Shown: piece after piece, positions 1-6,877 of the stretch
Position numbering within the stretch: the stretch's first letter is position 1
Layout: every line of letters starts with the position of its first letter
Assembly (NCBI GenBank): GCA_035712145.1
Contig: DASTBI010000224.1
Coordinates: forward strand, 1-55,720
Direction: 5' to 3'
Source of the DNA: Candidatus Eisenbacteria bacterium
GTDB taxonomy: Bacteria; Eisenbacteria; RBG-16-71-46
Length of the DNA stretch: 55,720 nucleotides
Program-made: the position numbers and the translations under genes
Notes under the pieces: generated by a model
What the model saw: the letters and a program-made list of their open reading frames with translations, nothing else
Databases searched by the model: none
Told to the model about the DNA's origin: nothing

Positions 1-960
1 ATGGCCGAGTGCGTCGATGTCATGGCGGACGCGCTGGCGACGCTGGCCCGCGGCGATGCGGTGCTGCCGCTCCGGAACGTCGTGTCGCTTCCTGATCGCA
101 GCGGGCGCCTCGGGTTGATGCCGGGCTACCTCGGCTCGCCCGCCCGCTTCGGGGTCAAGATCGTCAGCCTCTTTCCGGGCAATCACGGCACGCCGTACGA
201 CTCCCACCAGGGCGCGGTGCTGCTCTTCGATCCTCGCGTCGGCAGCGTGCTGACGGTGATCGACGCCGCCTCGATCACCGCCATTCGCACCGCCGGGGTC
301 AGCGGGGTCGCCACCCGGCTGCTCGCCCGTCCGGATGCCGGTGACCTCGCGATCCTCGGCAGCGGCGTCCAGGCGGCCACGCACCTCGAGGCGATGCGCG
401 CGGTGCGCGGGATTCGTCGCGTGCGCGTGTGGAGCCGCGATTCGGCGCGGGCCCGCCGCTTCGCCGAGCGCGAGTCGGAGCGGCAGCACATCGACATCGA
501 GGCCACGCCCAGCGCGCGCGAGGCGGTGGAAGGTGCGAACCTCGTCTGCACCACGACGGCGTCGTCCGAGCCGGTGCTCGAAGGCGCCTGGATCGCGCCC
601 GGCGCTCACATCAACGCCGTGGGCGCATGCGTCCCCACGTCGCGTGAGCTGGACACGGCGGCCGTGCTGCGTTCCCGTCTCTACGTCGACCGCCGGGAAT
701 CGGCTCTGGCCGAGGCGGGAGACATCCTGATCCCGATCGCGGAGGGCGCCTTCGGCGAGGAGCACATCGTGGGCGAGCTCGGCGACGTCCTGATCCGCAA
801 GGCGCCGGGGCGCGGCTCGGCGCGCGAGATCACGCTCTTCAAGTCGCTCGGCATCGCGATCGAGGACCTCGCGGCGGCGCAGCACGTGCTCGACCGCGCC
901 ATCGCGCAAGGCGCCGGCATGGTGGCGCCGCTGGGCGCGATGCACGATGCGCCCGCTTGA
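1..960 (+). CDS. Ornithine cyclodeaminase / mu-crystallin family protein (5' end cut by window)
   Basis: An NAD(P)-dependent enzyme of the ornithine cyclodeaminase/mu-crystallin family; members include ornithine cyclodeaminase, alanine dehydrogenase and the EutC and SbnB proteins. The N-terminal substrate domain has the family pattern PLRNVVSLPD near residue 23 and GVKIVSLFPGN near 52. A Rossmann segment follows (AILGSGVQAATHLEA, about residues 118-132), then CTTTASSEPVL near 181. The family usually has 20-25 residues before the MAECVDVM stretch, so the ATG at base 1 is probably internal and the true start lies upstream of the window. The stop overlaps the start of the next gene by 14 bases, so the two are probably coupled. 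The exact substrate cannot be read from the sequence. Confidence 0.88.
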   Translation: MAECVDVMADALATLARGDAVLPLRNVVSLPDRSGRLGLMPGYLGSPARFGVKIVSLFPGNHGTPYDSHQGAVLLFDPRVGSVLTVIDAASITAIRTAGVSGVATRLLARPDAGDLAILGSGVQAATHLEAMRAVRGIRRVRVWSRDSARARRFAERESERQHIDIEATPSAREAVEGANLVCTTTASSEPVLEGAWIAPGAHINAVGACVPTSRELDTAAVLRSRLYVDRRESALAEAGDILIPIAEGAFGEEHIVGELGDVLIRKAPGRGSAREITLFKSLGIAIEDLAAAQHVLDRAIAQGAGMVAPLGAMHDAPA

Positions 961-1939
961 GCCTCCGCCGCTCGCCGACATCCTGGCGGCGCGCGAGAGG
1001 ATCCAGGGCATCGTGCTCCGCACGCCGCTCGTGCGGCTGCCTCACGAGGGTCCGGAAGAGATCTGGCTCAAGCTCGAGAGTCTTCAGCCCATCGGCTCCT
1101 TCAAGCTCCGAGGCGCCTGCAACGCGATGCGCTCGGCCAGTCGTGACTCGCTCGCCAAGGGCGTGGTCACGGCCAGCGCTGGAAACATGGCCCAGGGCGT
1201 GGCATGGAACGCTCGCCTCATGGGGGTGCCGTGCGACGTGGTGGTCCCCGATCACGCGCCACGCACCAAGCTCGAAGCGATCGAGCGCCTGGGAGGGAGG
1301 ATCACCAAAGTGCCGTTCGACCTGTGGTGGAAGGCGATGGTCGAGCGTCGTCACCCTGGACTCGATGGCCTCTTCATCCATCCCGTGAGCGACCCGGCGG
1401 TCATCGCGGGCAACGGCACGGTCGGGCTCGAGATCCTCGAGGATCTTCCCGACGTCGAAGCGATCGTGGTTCCCTACGGCGGCGGCGGACAGAGCTGCGG
1501 CATCGCGGCGGCGATGCGCGAGCTGGCGCCTTCCGTGCGCGTGTGGGCGGCGGAGGTGGAGACGGCAGCGCCCTTTGCCGCCGCGCTGGCGGCGGGAGAG
1601 CCGCGCGCGGTGGAGTACACACCGAGCTTCGTGGACGGCATCGGCGCCAAGGGCGTGCTGGCCGAGATGTGGCCCATGGCGCGCGATCTGCTCGCCGGAT
1701 CCCAGGTGGTGTCGCTGGCCGAGGTCGCGGCGGCCATCCGGCTGCTGGTCGAGCGCGTGCGCGTGGTCGCCGAGGGCGCCGGCGCCGCGGCGGTCGCGGC
1801 GGCCCGCACGGGAAGAATCCAAGCTCGGAAGATCGTGTGCGTGGTTTCCGGGGGAAACATCGACACCGCCACGCTCGCCGGCATCCTCGCCGGGACGATC
1901 CCTACTTCTTCGGCTCGAAGCTCAGCGACACGGAGTTGA
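947..1939 (+). CDS. Threonine/serine dehydratase-like PLP enzyme (fold type II)
   Basis: A pyridoxal-phosphate enzyme of the threonine dehydratase/serine racemase family, expected to act in the cytoplasm on a hydroxy-amino acid or related substrate. The PLP-lysine motif SFKLRGA lies near residues 52-58. [14 protein letters not shown] near 80-93 is the phosphate-side Asn loop. The glycine loop [15 protein letters not shown] is near 176-190, and [10 protein letters not shown] near 303-312 is the C-terminal cofactor contact. At 330 aa it is a catalytic domain only, with no ACT regulatory domain. It begins inside the upstream ornithine cyclodeaminase-type gene. Such pairs occur in ectoine breakdown (EutB/EutC) and other amino-acid pathways, but no other ectoine genes are visible. 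Its last 38 bases overlap the convergent msrB gene. Confidence 0.88.
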   Translation: MRPLEPPPLADILAARERIQGIVLRTPLVRLPHEGPEEIWLKLESLQPIGSFKLRGACNAMRSASRDSLAKGVVTASAGNMAQGVAWNARLMGVPCDVVVPDHAPRTKLEAIERLGGRITKVPFDLWWKAMVERRHPGLDGLFIHPVSDPAVIAGNGTVGLEILEDLPDVEAIVVPYGGGGQSCGIAAAMRELAPSVRVWAAEVETAAPFAAALAAGEPRAVEYTPSFVDGIGAKGVLAEMWPMARDLLAGSQVVSLAEVAAAIRLLVERVRVVAEGAGAAAVAAARTGRIQARKIVCVVSGGNIDTATLAGILAGTIPTSSARSSATRS

Positions 1940-2441
1940 TGCAGTAGCGAAGTCCCGTGGGCCGCGGGCCGTCGTCGAACACGTGTCCCAGATGTCCGCC
2001 GCAACGCGCGCACAGCACCTCCACGCGCCGCATGCCGAGGGTGTGGTCGGCGTGCTCCTCGACGTGTCCCTGGATCACGGTCCAGAAGCTCGGCCATCCG
2101 GTGCCCGACTCGAACTTGGTCTTCGAGTCGAACAAGTCGAGTCCGCACCCCGCACAGCGGTAGATCCCCGACGCGTGGTGGTCCCAGAACTTGCCGGTGA
2201 ACGCTCGCTCGGTGCCGCTCTCGCGCAGCACCCGGTACTGCTCCGGCGTCAGCTGCTTCTTCCACTGGTCTTCGGTCTTGCTGATCTTCACGATCTTGTC
2301 GCTCGCGGCGGGCTTACCCGCCGTGCCTTTCTTCGCGGCCGTGGAGGTGGCCGTCGAGGCGGCCATCGCAGGTCCTGTCGAGGATCGCGATGCCAGAAAC
2401 AAGACCAGGAGAGCCACCGCCAGCCACAGGGCCCATCTCAT
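1902..2441 (-). CDS. msrB: Peptide-methionine (R)-S-oxide reductase MsrB, exported or membrane-anchored
   Basis: It reduces methionine-R-sulfoxide in oxidised proteins. Residues 1-19 form a hydrophobic signal or anchor segment, followed by an Ala/Thr/Lys-rich linker to about residue 50, so the enzyme should sit in the periplasm. The SelR domain covers about 55-177. Zinc-binding CxxC pairs are at C96/C99 and C144/C147. SGTGWPSFW is at 112-120, HVFDDGP at 153-159 and the catalytic Cys at C167 in RYCINS. All key MsrB residues are present. It is convergent with the dehydratase-like gene (38-base overlap) and separated by about 190 bases from the AgmX-like gene on the same strand. An exported MsrB fits the redox-active envelope genes nearby. 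Confidence 0.95.
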   Translation of the reverse strand: MRWALWLAVALLVLFLASRSSTGPAMAASTATSTAAKKGTAGKPAASDKIVKISKTEDQWKKQLTPEQYRVLRESGTERAFTGKFWDHHASGIYRCAGCGLDLFDSKTKFESGTGWPSFWTVIQGHVEEHADHTLGMRRVEVLCARCGGHLGHVFDDGPRPTGLRYCINSVSLSFEPKK

Positions 2442-2627
2442 GCCTGACCGTCCTTTGAACGGAACGCCGAGTCCTGACTTCCGGCGCCCTGATTACGGGG
2501 ATGGGGTTCGTGCGGATGCCGCCCCGGCATTGTGCTCTTGTCAATTCAGGCGGCGCAATCGGCGACCTTTAGATACTTTCCAGGGCGCGTCGATTCCGGC
2601 AGATCCCGCCGGTCGAGGGGAGGCGTA

Positions 2628-3776
2628 TCACTCCGGCGGGGTGAAGACGAAAGGCGTCTGGAACGCGGTCACGCCTTCGGGGATCGCGGGGAATCTCCAA
2701 TCGCGGATCTGCGAGAGCGCGCACGAGGCCAGTCGCTCGGAGCCGACCGTGTTCTGCACCACGGTGGCCTCGATCACCATGCCCGATGCCGCCACCGAGA
2801 TCGCGACCACCAGCTTGCCCTTGAGGCCGGGTGTGCGCTTGAGCTCGTTGCCATAGCAATACTGGATGCCGGCCGCGTACTTCTGAATGACGGCGAGCAG
2901 CGAGGCATTGCTGCGGTACACCCCCGGCGCCGACGCGCCTCCGCCGGTGCCGGAGCCACCATAGCCGTAGCCTCCGGTGCTGCCGCCCGCGCCACCGCCG
3001 CCACCGCCGGCGCCACCACCACCACCGCCGCCACCACCACCCGCGCCACCGCCGCCACCGCCGCCACCACCGCCGACACTGGAGAGGCTGCCGATCGCCA
3101 CCCAGGATCCACCGACGGTCGAGCCGCCGAGATCCGCGGAGCCGGACGGCGCGCCGAGGCTGCTGCCGACCGAAGCCACCTGTTCGCCCGAACGGCCGGC
3201 GCGGACGCCGCGTGCGCGGCGTCCGCCTCCGGGCGCCGTGATGGGCGCGCTCGAGCCCGCGCGCAGCGACGTCGACAGTCCGGCGAGCGATTTGGAAAGC
3301 GCGGTGCTGGTGCCGGCAAGGCTCGAGGCGACGACGGCCTGTGCGCGTGCGCGGCCGACGGCGCCGCTCGACGAGCCGGGACCCACGGGGCCGGACGCCG
3401 CCGGTCCCGAGGGCAGGTTCTTCGGACCCGCGGCCGCGGGACCCGACGGAAGGTCGGGTTTGTTCACGGGACCGGCGGGACCGGGCTCACCGGGAGCCAC
3501 CGGACCGGGCGCCCCGGGCTTCTTGTCGAGCGCGCCGCGCGAACCCTGCTCACCCGGCAGGGGAGAGATCGGCTTCGGCTTGTCGACGATCAGCTTGGCG
3601 AAGCGCGGCGGCAGCTGATCGATGCGAGTGACCACCTGGGCGCGCATCGGCGCCAGCAGGACCACGATCAGGAAGACCCCGCCGGTGATCGCCGAGCCGA
3701 CCAGGCAGCGGTGGAACAGATCGTTGTCGTCGCCGAAGAACGGCCTGCGATAGGCGTCTGAGATCACGGTGGCCAT
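2628..3776 (-). CDS. AgmX/PglI C-terminal domain protein (TonB-like) with collagen-like and polyglycine linker
   Basis: A TonB-like periplasm-spanning protein. One membrane segment lies near residues 25-45 (CLVGSAITGGVFLIVVLLAP). A linker with collagen-like Gly-X-Y stretches (about 100-160) follows, then long polyglycine runs (about 235-270). The C-terminal domain (about 290-382) has the AgmX/PglI pattern: IQYCYGNELKR, GKLVVAISV, V(V)IEATV and WRFPA. Such domains accept force or signal from ExbB/ExbD-type motors. It is the last gene of the run and sits 11 bases after the second ExbD. The polyglycine linker in place of the usual Pro/Lys-rich one is unusual. A role as the TonB/GltJ-like coupling protein of this cluster is inference. 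Confidence 0.85.
   Translation of the reverse strand: MATVISDAYRRPFFGDDNDLFHRCLVGSAITGGVFLIVVLLAPMRAQVVTRIDQLPPRFAKLIVDKPKPISPLPGEQGSRGALDKKPGAPGPVAPGEPGPAGPVNKPDLPSGPAAAGPKNLPSGPAASGPVGPGSSSGAVGRARAQAVVASSLAGTSTALSKSLAGLSTSLRAGSSAPITAPGGGRRARGVRAGRSGEQVASVGSSLGAPSGSADLGGSTVGGSWVAIGSLSSVGGGGGGGGGGAGGGGGGGGGGAGGGGGGAGGSTGGYGYGGSGTGGGASAPGVYRSNASLLAVIQKYAAGIQYCYGNELKRTPGLKGKLVVAISVAASGMVIEATVVQNTVGSERLASCALSQIRDWRFPAIPEGVTAFQTPFVFTPPE
2977..3079 (-). repeat. Low-complexity GGN/GCC tract coding polyglycine
   Basis: A purine/pyrimidine-biased run of ccg, cca and gcc triplets encodes about 30 nearly uninterrupted glycines in the AgmX-like protein. The reading frame stays open. Codon use alternates between ggc, ggt and gcg rather than being a perfect unit repeat, so it looks maintained for protein sequence rather than being a slippage tract. 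Confidence 0.7.
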
Positions 3777-3787
3777 GAGTGTCGTCC

Positions 3788-4279
3788 TCAGGATTTCTGG
3801 AGCACCGCGAGAGAGATGTTCTCGTACCCGTTCTGGCCGAGCGTGTACATGACCTTCTGCAGAACCCGGAACTCGATGTCGCGATCGCCCTGGATGGTCG
3901 CGACCCGGTGCTGAACCGGCTCTGCGCCGCGCAGGCGGGCGATCTCGTCCTGGCGCTGGATCTGGGCCTGGAGATGCGCCGTGAGAGGCGCGATCTCGAG
4001 GTTGGGATCGCCCAGAGCCTGGGCCAGCGTGGTGACCCGCTCGCTGCCGATCAGGATCTCGTCGCCGTCGATCGCGACCACCAGCGACGTCTGCGGCGGC
4101 GCGTCCGCGTTCGAGCTCGGCAGGTTGATTCCGGCCGGCGGCACCATGACCTCGCCGCCCGCCACATAGCTCTTGAGCAGGAACAGGAGCAGCACGGTCA
4201 GGATGTCCATCATCGAGATCAGGTTGACGCTTCCGCTGCCTTCGGTCTTCCTTCGCCAGCCGCCACGGCGATGTCTCAT
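3788..4279 (-). CDS. ExbD/TolR-family motor subunit with intact channel Asp
   Basis: A single-pass inner-membrane protein that pairs with an ExbB/TolQ channel to use the proton gradient. A basic N-terminus (MRHRRGGWRRK) precedes one membrane helix at about residues 19-37 (NLISMMDILTVLLLFLLKS), with the channel aspartate at D25, the same place as in E. coli ExbD. The rest (about 40-163) is periplasmic, with the usual ExbD pattern VAIDGDEILI near 89. It follows the other ExbD by 1 base and precedes the AgmX-like gene, so ExbB, ExbD, ExbD and the TonB-like protein form one unit. AglQ/AglS of Myxococcus have the same two-ExbD layout. Confidence 0.93.
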   Translation of the reverse strand: MRHRRGGWRRKTEGSGSVNLISMMDILTVLLLFLLKSYVAGGEVMVPPAGINLPSSNADAPPQTSLVVAIDGDEILIGSERVTTLAQALGDPNLEIAPLTAHLQAQIQRQDEIARLRGAEPVQHRVATIQGDRDIEFRVLQKVMYTLGQNGYENISLAVLQKS

Positions 4280-4280
4280 C

Positions 4281-4766
4281 TCAGGAGCCCTCCAGTCCTT
4301 CGGCCAGTGACGCCTCGGGCAGTCCGGCAGAGCGAGCCACGTCCATCACCTCGACGATCTCTTCATAGCGCGTCCGCGGCTGGGAGACGATGCGTACCTC
4401 GCGGTGGTCCGGATGCGCGGACGCGAGACCCTGCAGCGCCTGGGCCAGCTCTTCGCGGGCCCTGGTCGCCGCGGCCTCGTCGCCCCGGGGCTGGCGAGCG
4501 ATGCTCTGCACGATCGAGCCGCTGACCTCCAGCTGATACGCCGCGGGACGAATGTGGATCGCCAGCTCGAGCGGCGTGTCCTGCGGTTCGACCACCGCCG
4601 CCTGGTCCGACGGCAGCGTGGTCTTGATCACGGTCACGGGCACGAAGGCGGCCGAGAGCAGCAACAGCGGAATGATCGAGATGAAGACATTGAGCATCGG
4701 CATCAGCTCGATCTCCGCGACCACATTGTCGCGGTGGCGCCGTCTCTTCTGGCGACGCTCCCGCAT
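4281..4766 (-). CDS. ExbD/TolR-family subunit with Asn in place of the channel Asp
   Basis: A second ExbD-like protein of 161 aa. The N-terminus is strongly basic, and the membrane helix is about residues 22-46 (LMPMLNVFISIIPLLLLSA). The position normally held by the proton-carrying aspartate (P-x-x-D-V) is N26. The periplasmic part has VVEPQDTPLELAIHI and an HPDHREVRIV stretch typical of ExbD. The start at 4766 is chosen because its ATG shares one base with the TAA of the ExbB gene (TAATG coupling) and the basic-TM pattern begins there. The in-frame extension to 4955 is out-of-frame readthrough of exbB. The missing Asp suggests a structural or asymmetric subunit that depends on the second ExbD. 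Confidence 0.9.
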   Translation of the reverse strand: MRERRQKRRRHRDNVVAEIELMPMLNVFISIIPLLLLSAAFVPVTVIKTTLPSDQAAVVEPQDTPLELAIHIRPAAYQLEVSGSIVQSIARQPRGDEAAATRAREELAQALQGLASAHPDHREVRIVSQPRTRYEEIVEVMDVARSAGLPEASLAEGLEGS

Positions 4767-5497
4767 TACCGCGCGCCTCCCGGCATGCTCGTGGCGGTCC
4801 GCGTGATGCCTGGCATGACGCCCGAGGCCTGCGGCCGCTGGATCGGCGTCACCTGCGGCGGACCGGACGCGCCCAGCCGGGCCATGGCCTGGCTGAGCCG
4901 GACGCTCACTTCGTCGACGTCCTGGGCGATGGCTTCGACCCGCGTGTTGAGCCATCCCTGGATCATCAGCGTGGGAATGGCGACCATGAGGCCGAAGGCC
5001 GTCGTGTGGAGCGCTTCCGAGATACCGGCCGACAGATAGGCGGAGCGCTGCGCGGCATCGGCCACGCCGACGCCCGAGATCGCCGTGATCAGACCGGTGA
5101 TGGTTCCGAGCAGACCGATCAGCGTCGCCGAGTTGGCCAGCACGCCGAGGTGGGGGAGGCGCTTGGTCAGATCCGGCAGGCAGAGCGTCGCGGCGTTGTC
5201 CGCCGTGTACTGGAGATATTCCTCGTCCGCCACGTTCGCCTGCAGCATCGCCTGGGCGACCCGGGCCACGGGAGCCTTGGAGCGGACGGCCAGCCCATGG
5301 GCGCCGTTGAGATCGCCGCGACCGACCGCGCGCACCAGGTCATCGGTGAGCTTGCGCCCGTTCAGCGACGCCGCCCGGCTGATGACGATGGCGCGCTCCA
5401 GAACGATCGCCACGATCACGACGGCGATCACGAGCACGGCGTGCATGAACATGCCGCCTTCCTTGTAGAAGGTGGCGATGGTCGAGAGCTGATTCAT
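4766..5497 (-). CDS. MotA/TolQ/ExbB proton channel family protein
   Basis: The inner-membrane channel component of an ExbB/TolQ/AglR-type motor, 243 aa. Membrane helices are near residues 19-37, 118-142 (with the GLLGTITGLI signature of TM2) and 161-184 (ALHTTAFGLMVAIPTLM). The cytoplasmic loop between TM1 and TM2 has the usual length. The ATG at 5497 is supported by AGGAG eight bases upstream and by the ATGA overlap with the preceding gene. Two ExbDs and a TonB-like protein follow. The set should convert proton flow into movement or energy transfer across the periplasm, for whatever envelope process the upstream genes serve. Confidence 0.95.
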   Translation of the reverse strand: MNQLSTIATFYKEGGMFMHAVLVIAVVIVAIVLERAIVISRAASLNGRKLTDDLVRAVGRGDLNGAHGLAVRSKAPVARVAQAMLQANVADEEYLQYTADNAATLCLPDLTKRLPHLGVLANSATLIGLLGTITGLITAISGVGVADAAQRSAYLSAGISEALHTTAFGLMVAIPTLMIQGWLNTRVEAIAQDVDEVSVRLSQAMARLGASGPPQVTPIQRPQASGVMPGITRTATSMPGGAR

Positions 5498-5952
5498 CGC
5501 GGATTCTCCTTTCGTGCGTCCGTCGGCTGTTGACCGGTCACTCCGATCCACGAAGGGAGCGCCGTTTGCTCACCGACCTGCTGGCTCGTCCTGAGATAGC
5601 GGCGATGCTGGAAATCGAGGAAACGTCGTTGATCGCGCGCGGTGATGAACAACACCTGAGGCACTGGGATCTCGCCTTCGATGTGGATGTCCTGCAGCGT
5701 TCGCGTCCCTTCACGCTTCGCGCTCCGGGCGGCGGTCGTGGCCGGCTTCTCCGTCGCCGTGGCGGCGCTCTTGGGCTGCGCCTGCTTCCGGGTCGCTGTC
5801 GATGTCTTGCGTGGCGTCTGCTTGGTCGCCGTCTTCGCGGGTGGCTTGGCGGCGACGGGACGCGCCGGCGAGGGCGCCTCGGTCTGCGCGGCGGGCGCTG
5901 ATACGGCGCCGCTCACCATCCACAGCATGAGAAGCCACGTGCGTGCGTTCAT
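5494..5952 (-). CDS. Exported Ala/Lys/Pro-rich protein of unknown function
   Basis: A 152-aa protein not recognised as a known family. Residues 1-22 form a signal peptide ending APAAQ. A low-complexity Ala/Lys/Thr/Pro linker runs from about 24 to 80. A short conserved-looking C-terminal part (about 84-125) contains TRTLQDIHIEGEIPVPQVLF and ITARDQRRFLDFQHRRYL. The linker would let the C-terminal segment reach across periplasm or peptidoglycan. The stop overlaps the ExbB start by 4 bases (ATGA), and the gene follows the TPR lipoprotein by 4 bases. This arrangement suggests it is a periplasmic partner of the motor, which is inference. Confidence 0.8.
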   Translation of the reverse strand: MNARTWLLMLWMVSGAVSAPAAQTEAPSPARPVAAKPPAKTATKQTPRKTSTATRKQAQPKSAATATEKPATTAARSAKREGTRTLQDIHIEGEIPVPQVLFITARDQRRFLDFQHRRYLRTSQQVGEQTALPSWIGVTGQQPTDARKENPR

Positions 5953-5956
5953 GCGC

Positions 5957-6877
5957 TCAGTCCTTCTTCTCGGCCACCGGCCTCACCGGCTTCTCGAACA
6001 CCTGGGCCAGACGGTCGGGGTCGTCGCTCGCGCGCTCGCGGTACTTTCGATACCAGCGCTCGGCCGCGTCGTCGTCGAGCCGGTAGAACCGCTCGAGGAT
6101 GGCGAGGTTGTAGTAGGGACCAGGCAGCTTCGGGTCCAGCTCGATGGCGCGCAGGAAGAGCTTCGACGCGCCCTCGGGATCGCCGGCGCGGAGCCGCGCG
6201 ATGCCGGCGTTGTTCTGGTTGGCCGCGCTCTTCGGACGATCCCGCACGCACGCCTCTGCCGAAGCGTTGGCCGAGTCCGGTGAGTCGCCGCGCATCGTCA
6301 GGTAGACGCCGACCGACCCCGCGCGCGAACGGGGCACCCCCGCCATGACTTGCGCCGCGACGTCACGCCGGCCGAGCGCGTCGTAGTGGAGCGCCAGCGC
6401 CGCCAGGAGCTCGGCCGGAAACCCGTCCGGGAAGCGAGCGGGCTCGCTGCGCGCCATCTCGAGCAGACGAACGCCCTCCTGATGCCGGTTCGACTGGAAA
6501 TAGATCCTCGACAGGAGCGACAGCGCCGGGGCGTAGCCGGGGTTGCGCCTCAGCGCGATGTCGAGCCACGTCTCGGCGCGGGCCAGCGAGTCCGCCCGCA
6601 CATAGAGCTCCGCGGCGTGGAAAGGCCAGTAGGACTCGCCGGGCTGCAACGCCGCCAGCTCGCGCGCTTCCTGGAGCGAACCTTTCGAAGGCGCGGCGTT
6701 CGCGTCTTTGTCCCCCTTCGCGGCCTTCGTAACCTTGGCGGTCTCGCCTGGCTCATGGATGCCGCCGGGCTTCGACAGCTTCGTGCTGCACGAGCTGAGG
6801 AGCGCCATGGAGACCAACGCCGCCGCTCCCAGGCGACGCCTTCCGCACGGTCCGATCGTGATCGGCGCTCGGCTCAT
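5957..6877 (-). CDS. TPR-repeat lipoprotein
   Basis: A 306-aa lipoprotein. The signal peptide ends in the lipobox LLSSC with C30, followed by Ser-Thr, which predicts outer-membrane sorting. Helical TPR-like repeats cover about residues 70-290 (EARELAALQPGESYWPFHAAELYVRA, then repeated A-x-x-x-x-G/N-P-x-x-A patterns). It ends with a charged tail. The start at 6877 overlaps the stop of the 1698-aa TPR gene by 4 bases; the upstream in-frame extension is shadow of that gene. TPR lipoproteins next to ExbB/ExbD and AgmX genes are a feature of Myxococcus gliding/sporulation clusters (GltE-like), where they anchor the trans-envelope complex. Confidence 0.88.
   Translation of the reverse strand: MSRAPITIGPCGRRRLGAAALVSMALLSSCSTKLSKPGGIHEPGETAKVTKAAKGDKDANAAPSKGSLQEARELAALQPGESYWPFHAAELYVRADSLARAETWLDIALRRNPGYAPALSLLSRIYFQSNRHQEGVRLLEMARSEPARFPDGFPAELLAALALHYDALGRRDVAAQVMAGVPRSRAGSVGVYLTMRGDSPDSANASAEACVRDRPKSAANQNNAGIARLRAGDPEGASKLFLRAIELDPKLPGPYYNLAILERFYRLDDDAAERWYRKYRERASDDPDRLAQVFEKPVRPVAEKKD

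Noticed and set aside
2596-2612. Short inverted repeat ccggc/gccgg downstream of the AgmX-like gene
   Set aside because: The 5-bp stem with no T-run is weak evidence for a terminator in GC-rich DNA.
2532-3761. A 409-residue plus-strand frame over the AgmX-like gene
   Set aside because: Its composition is Ala/Thr/Arg repeats created by reading the polyglycine tract backwards.
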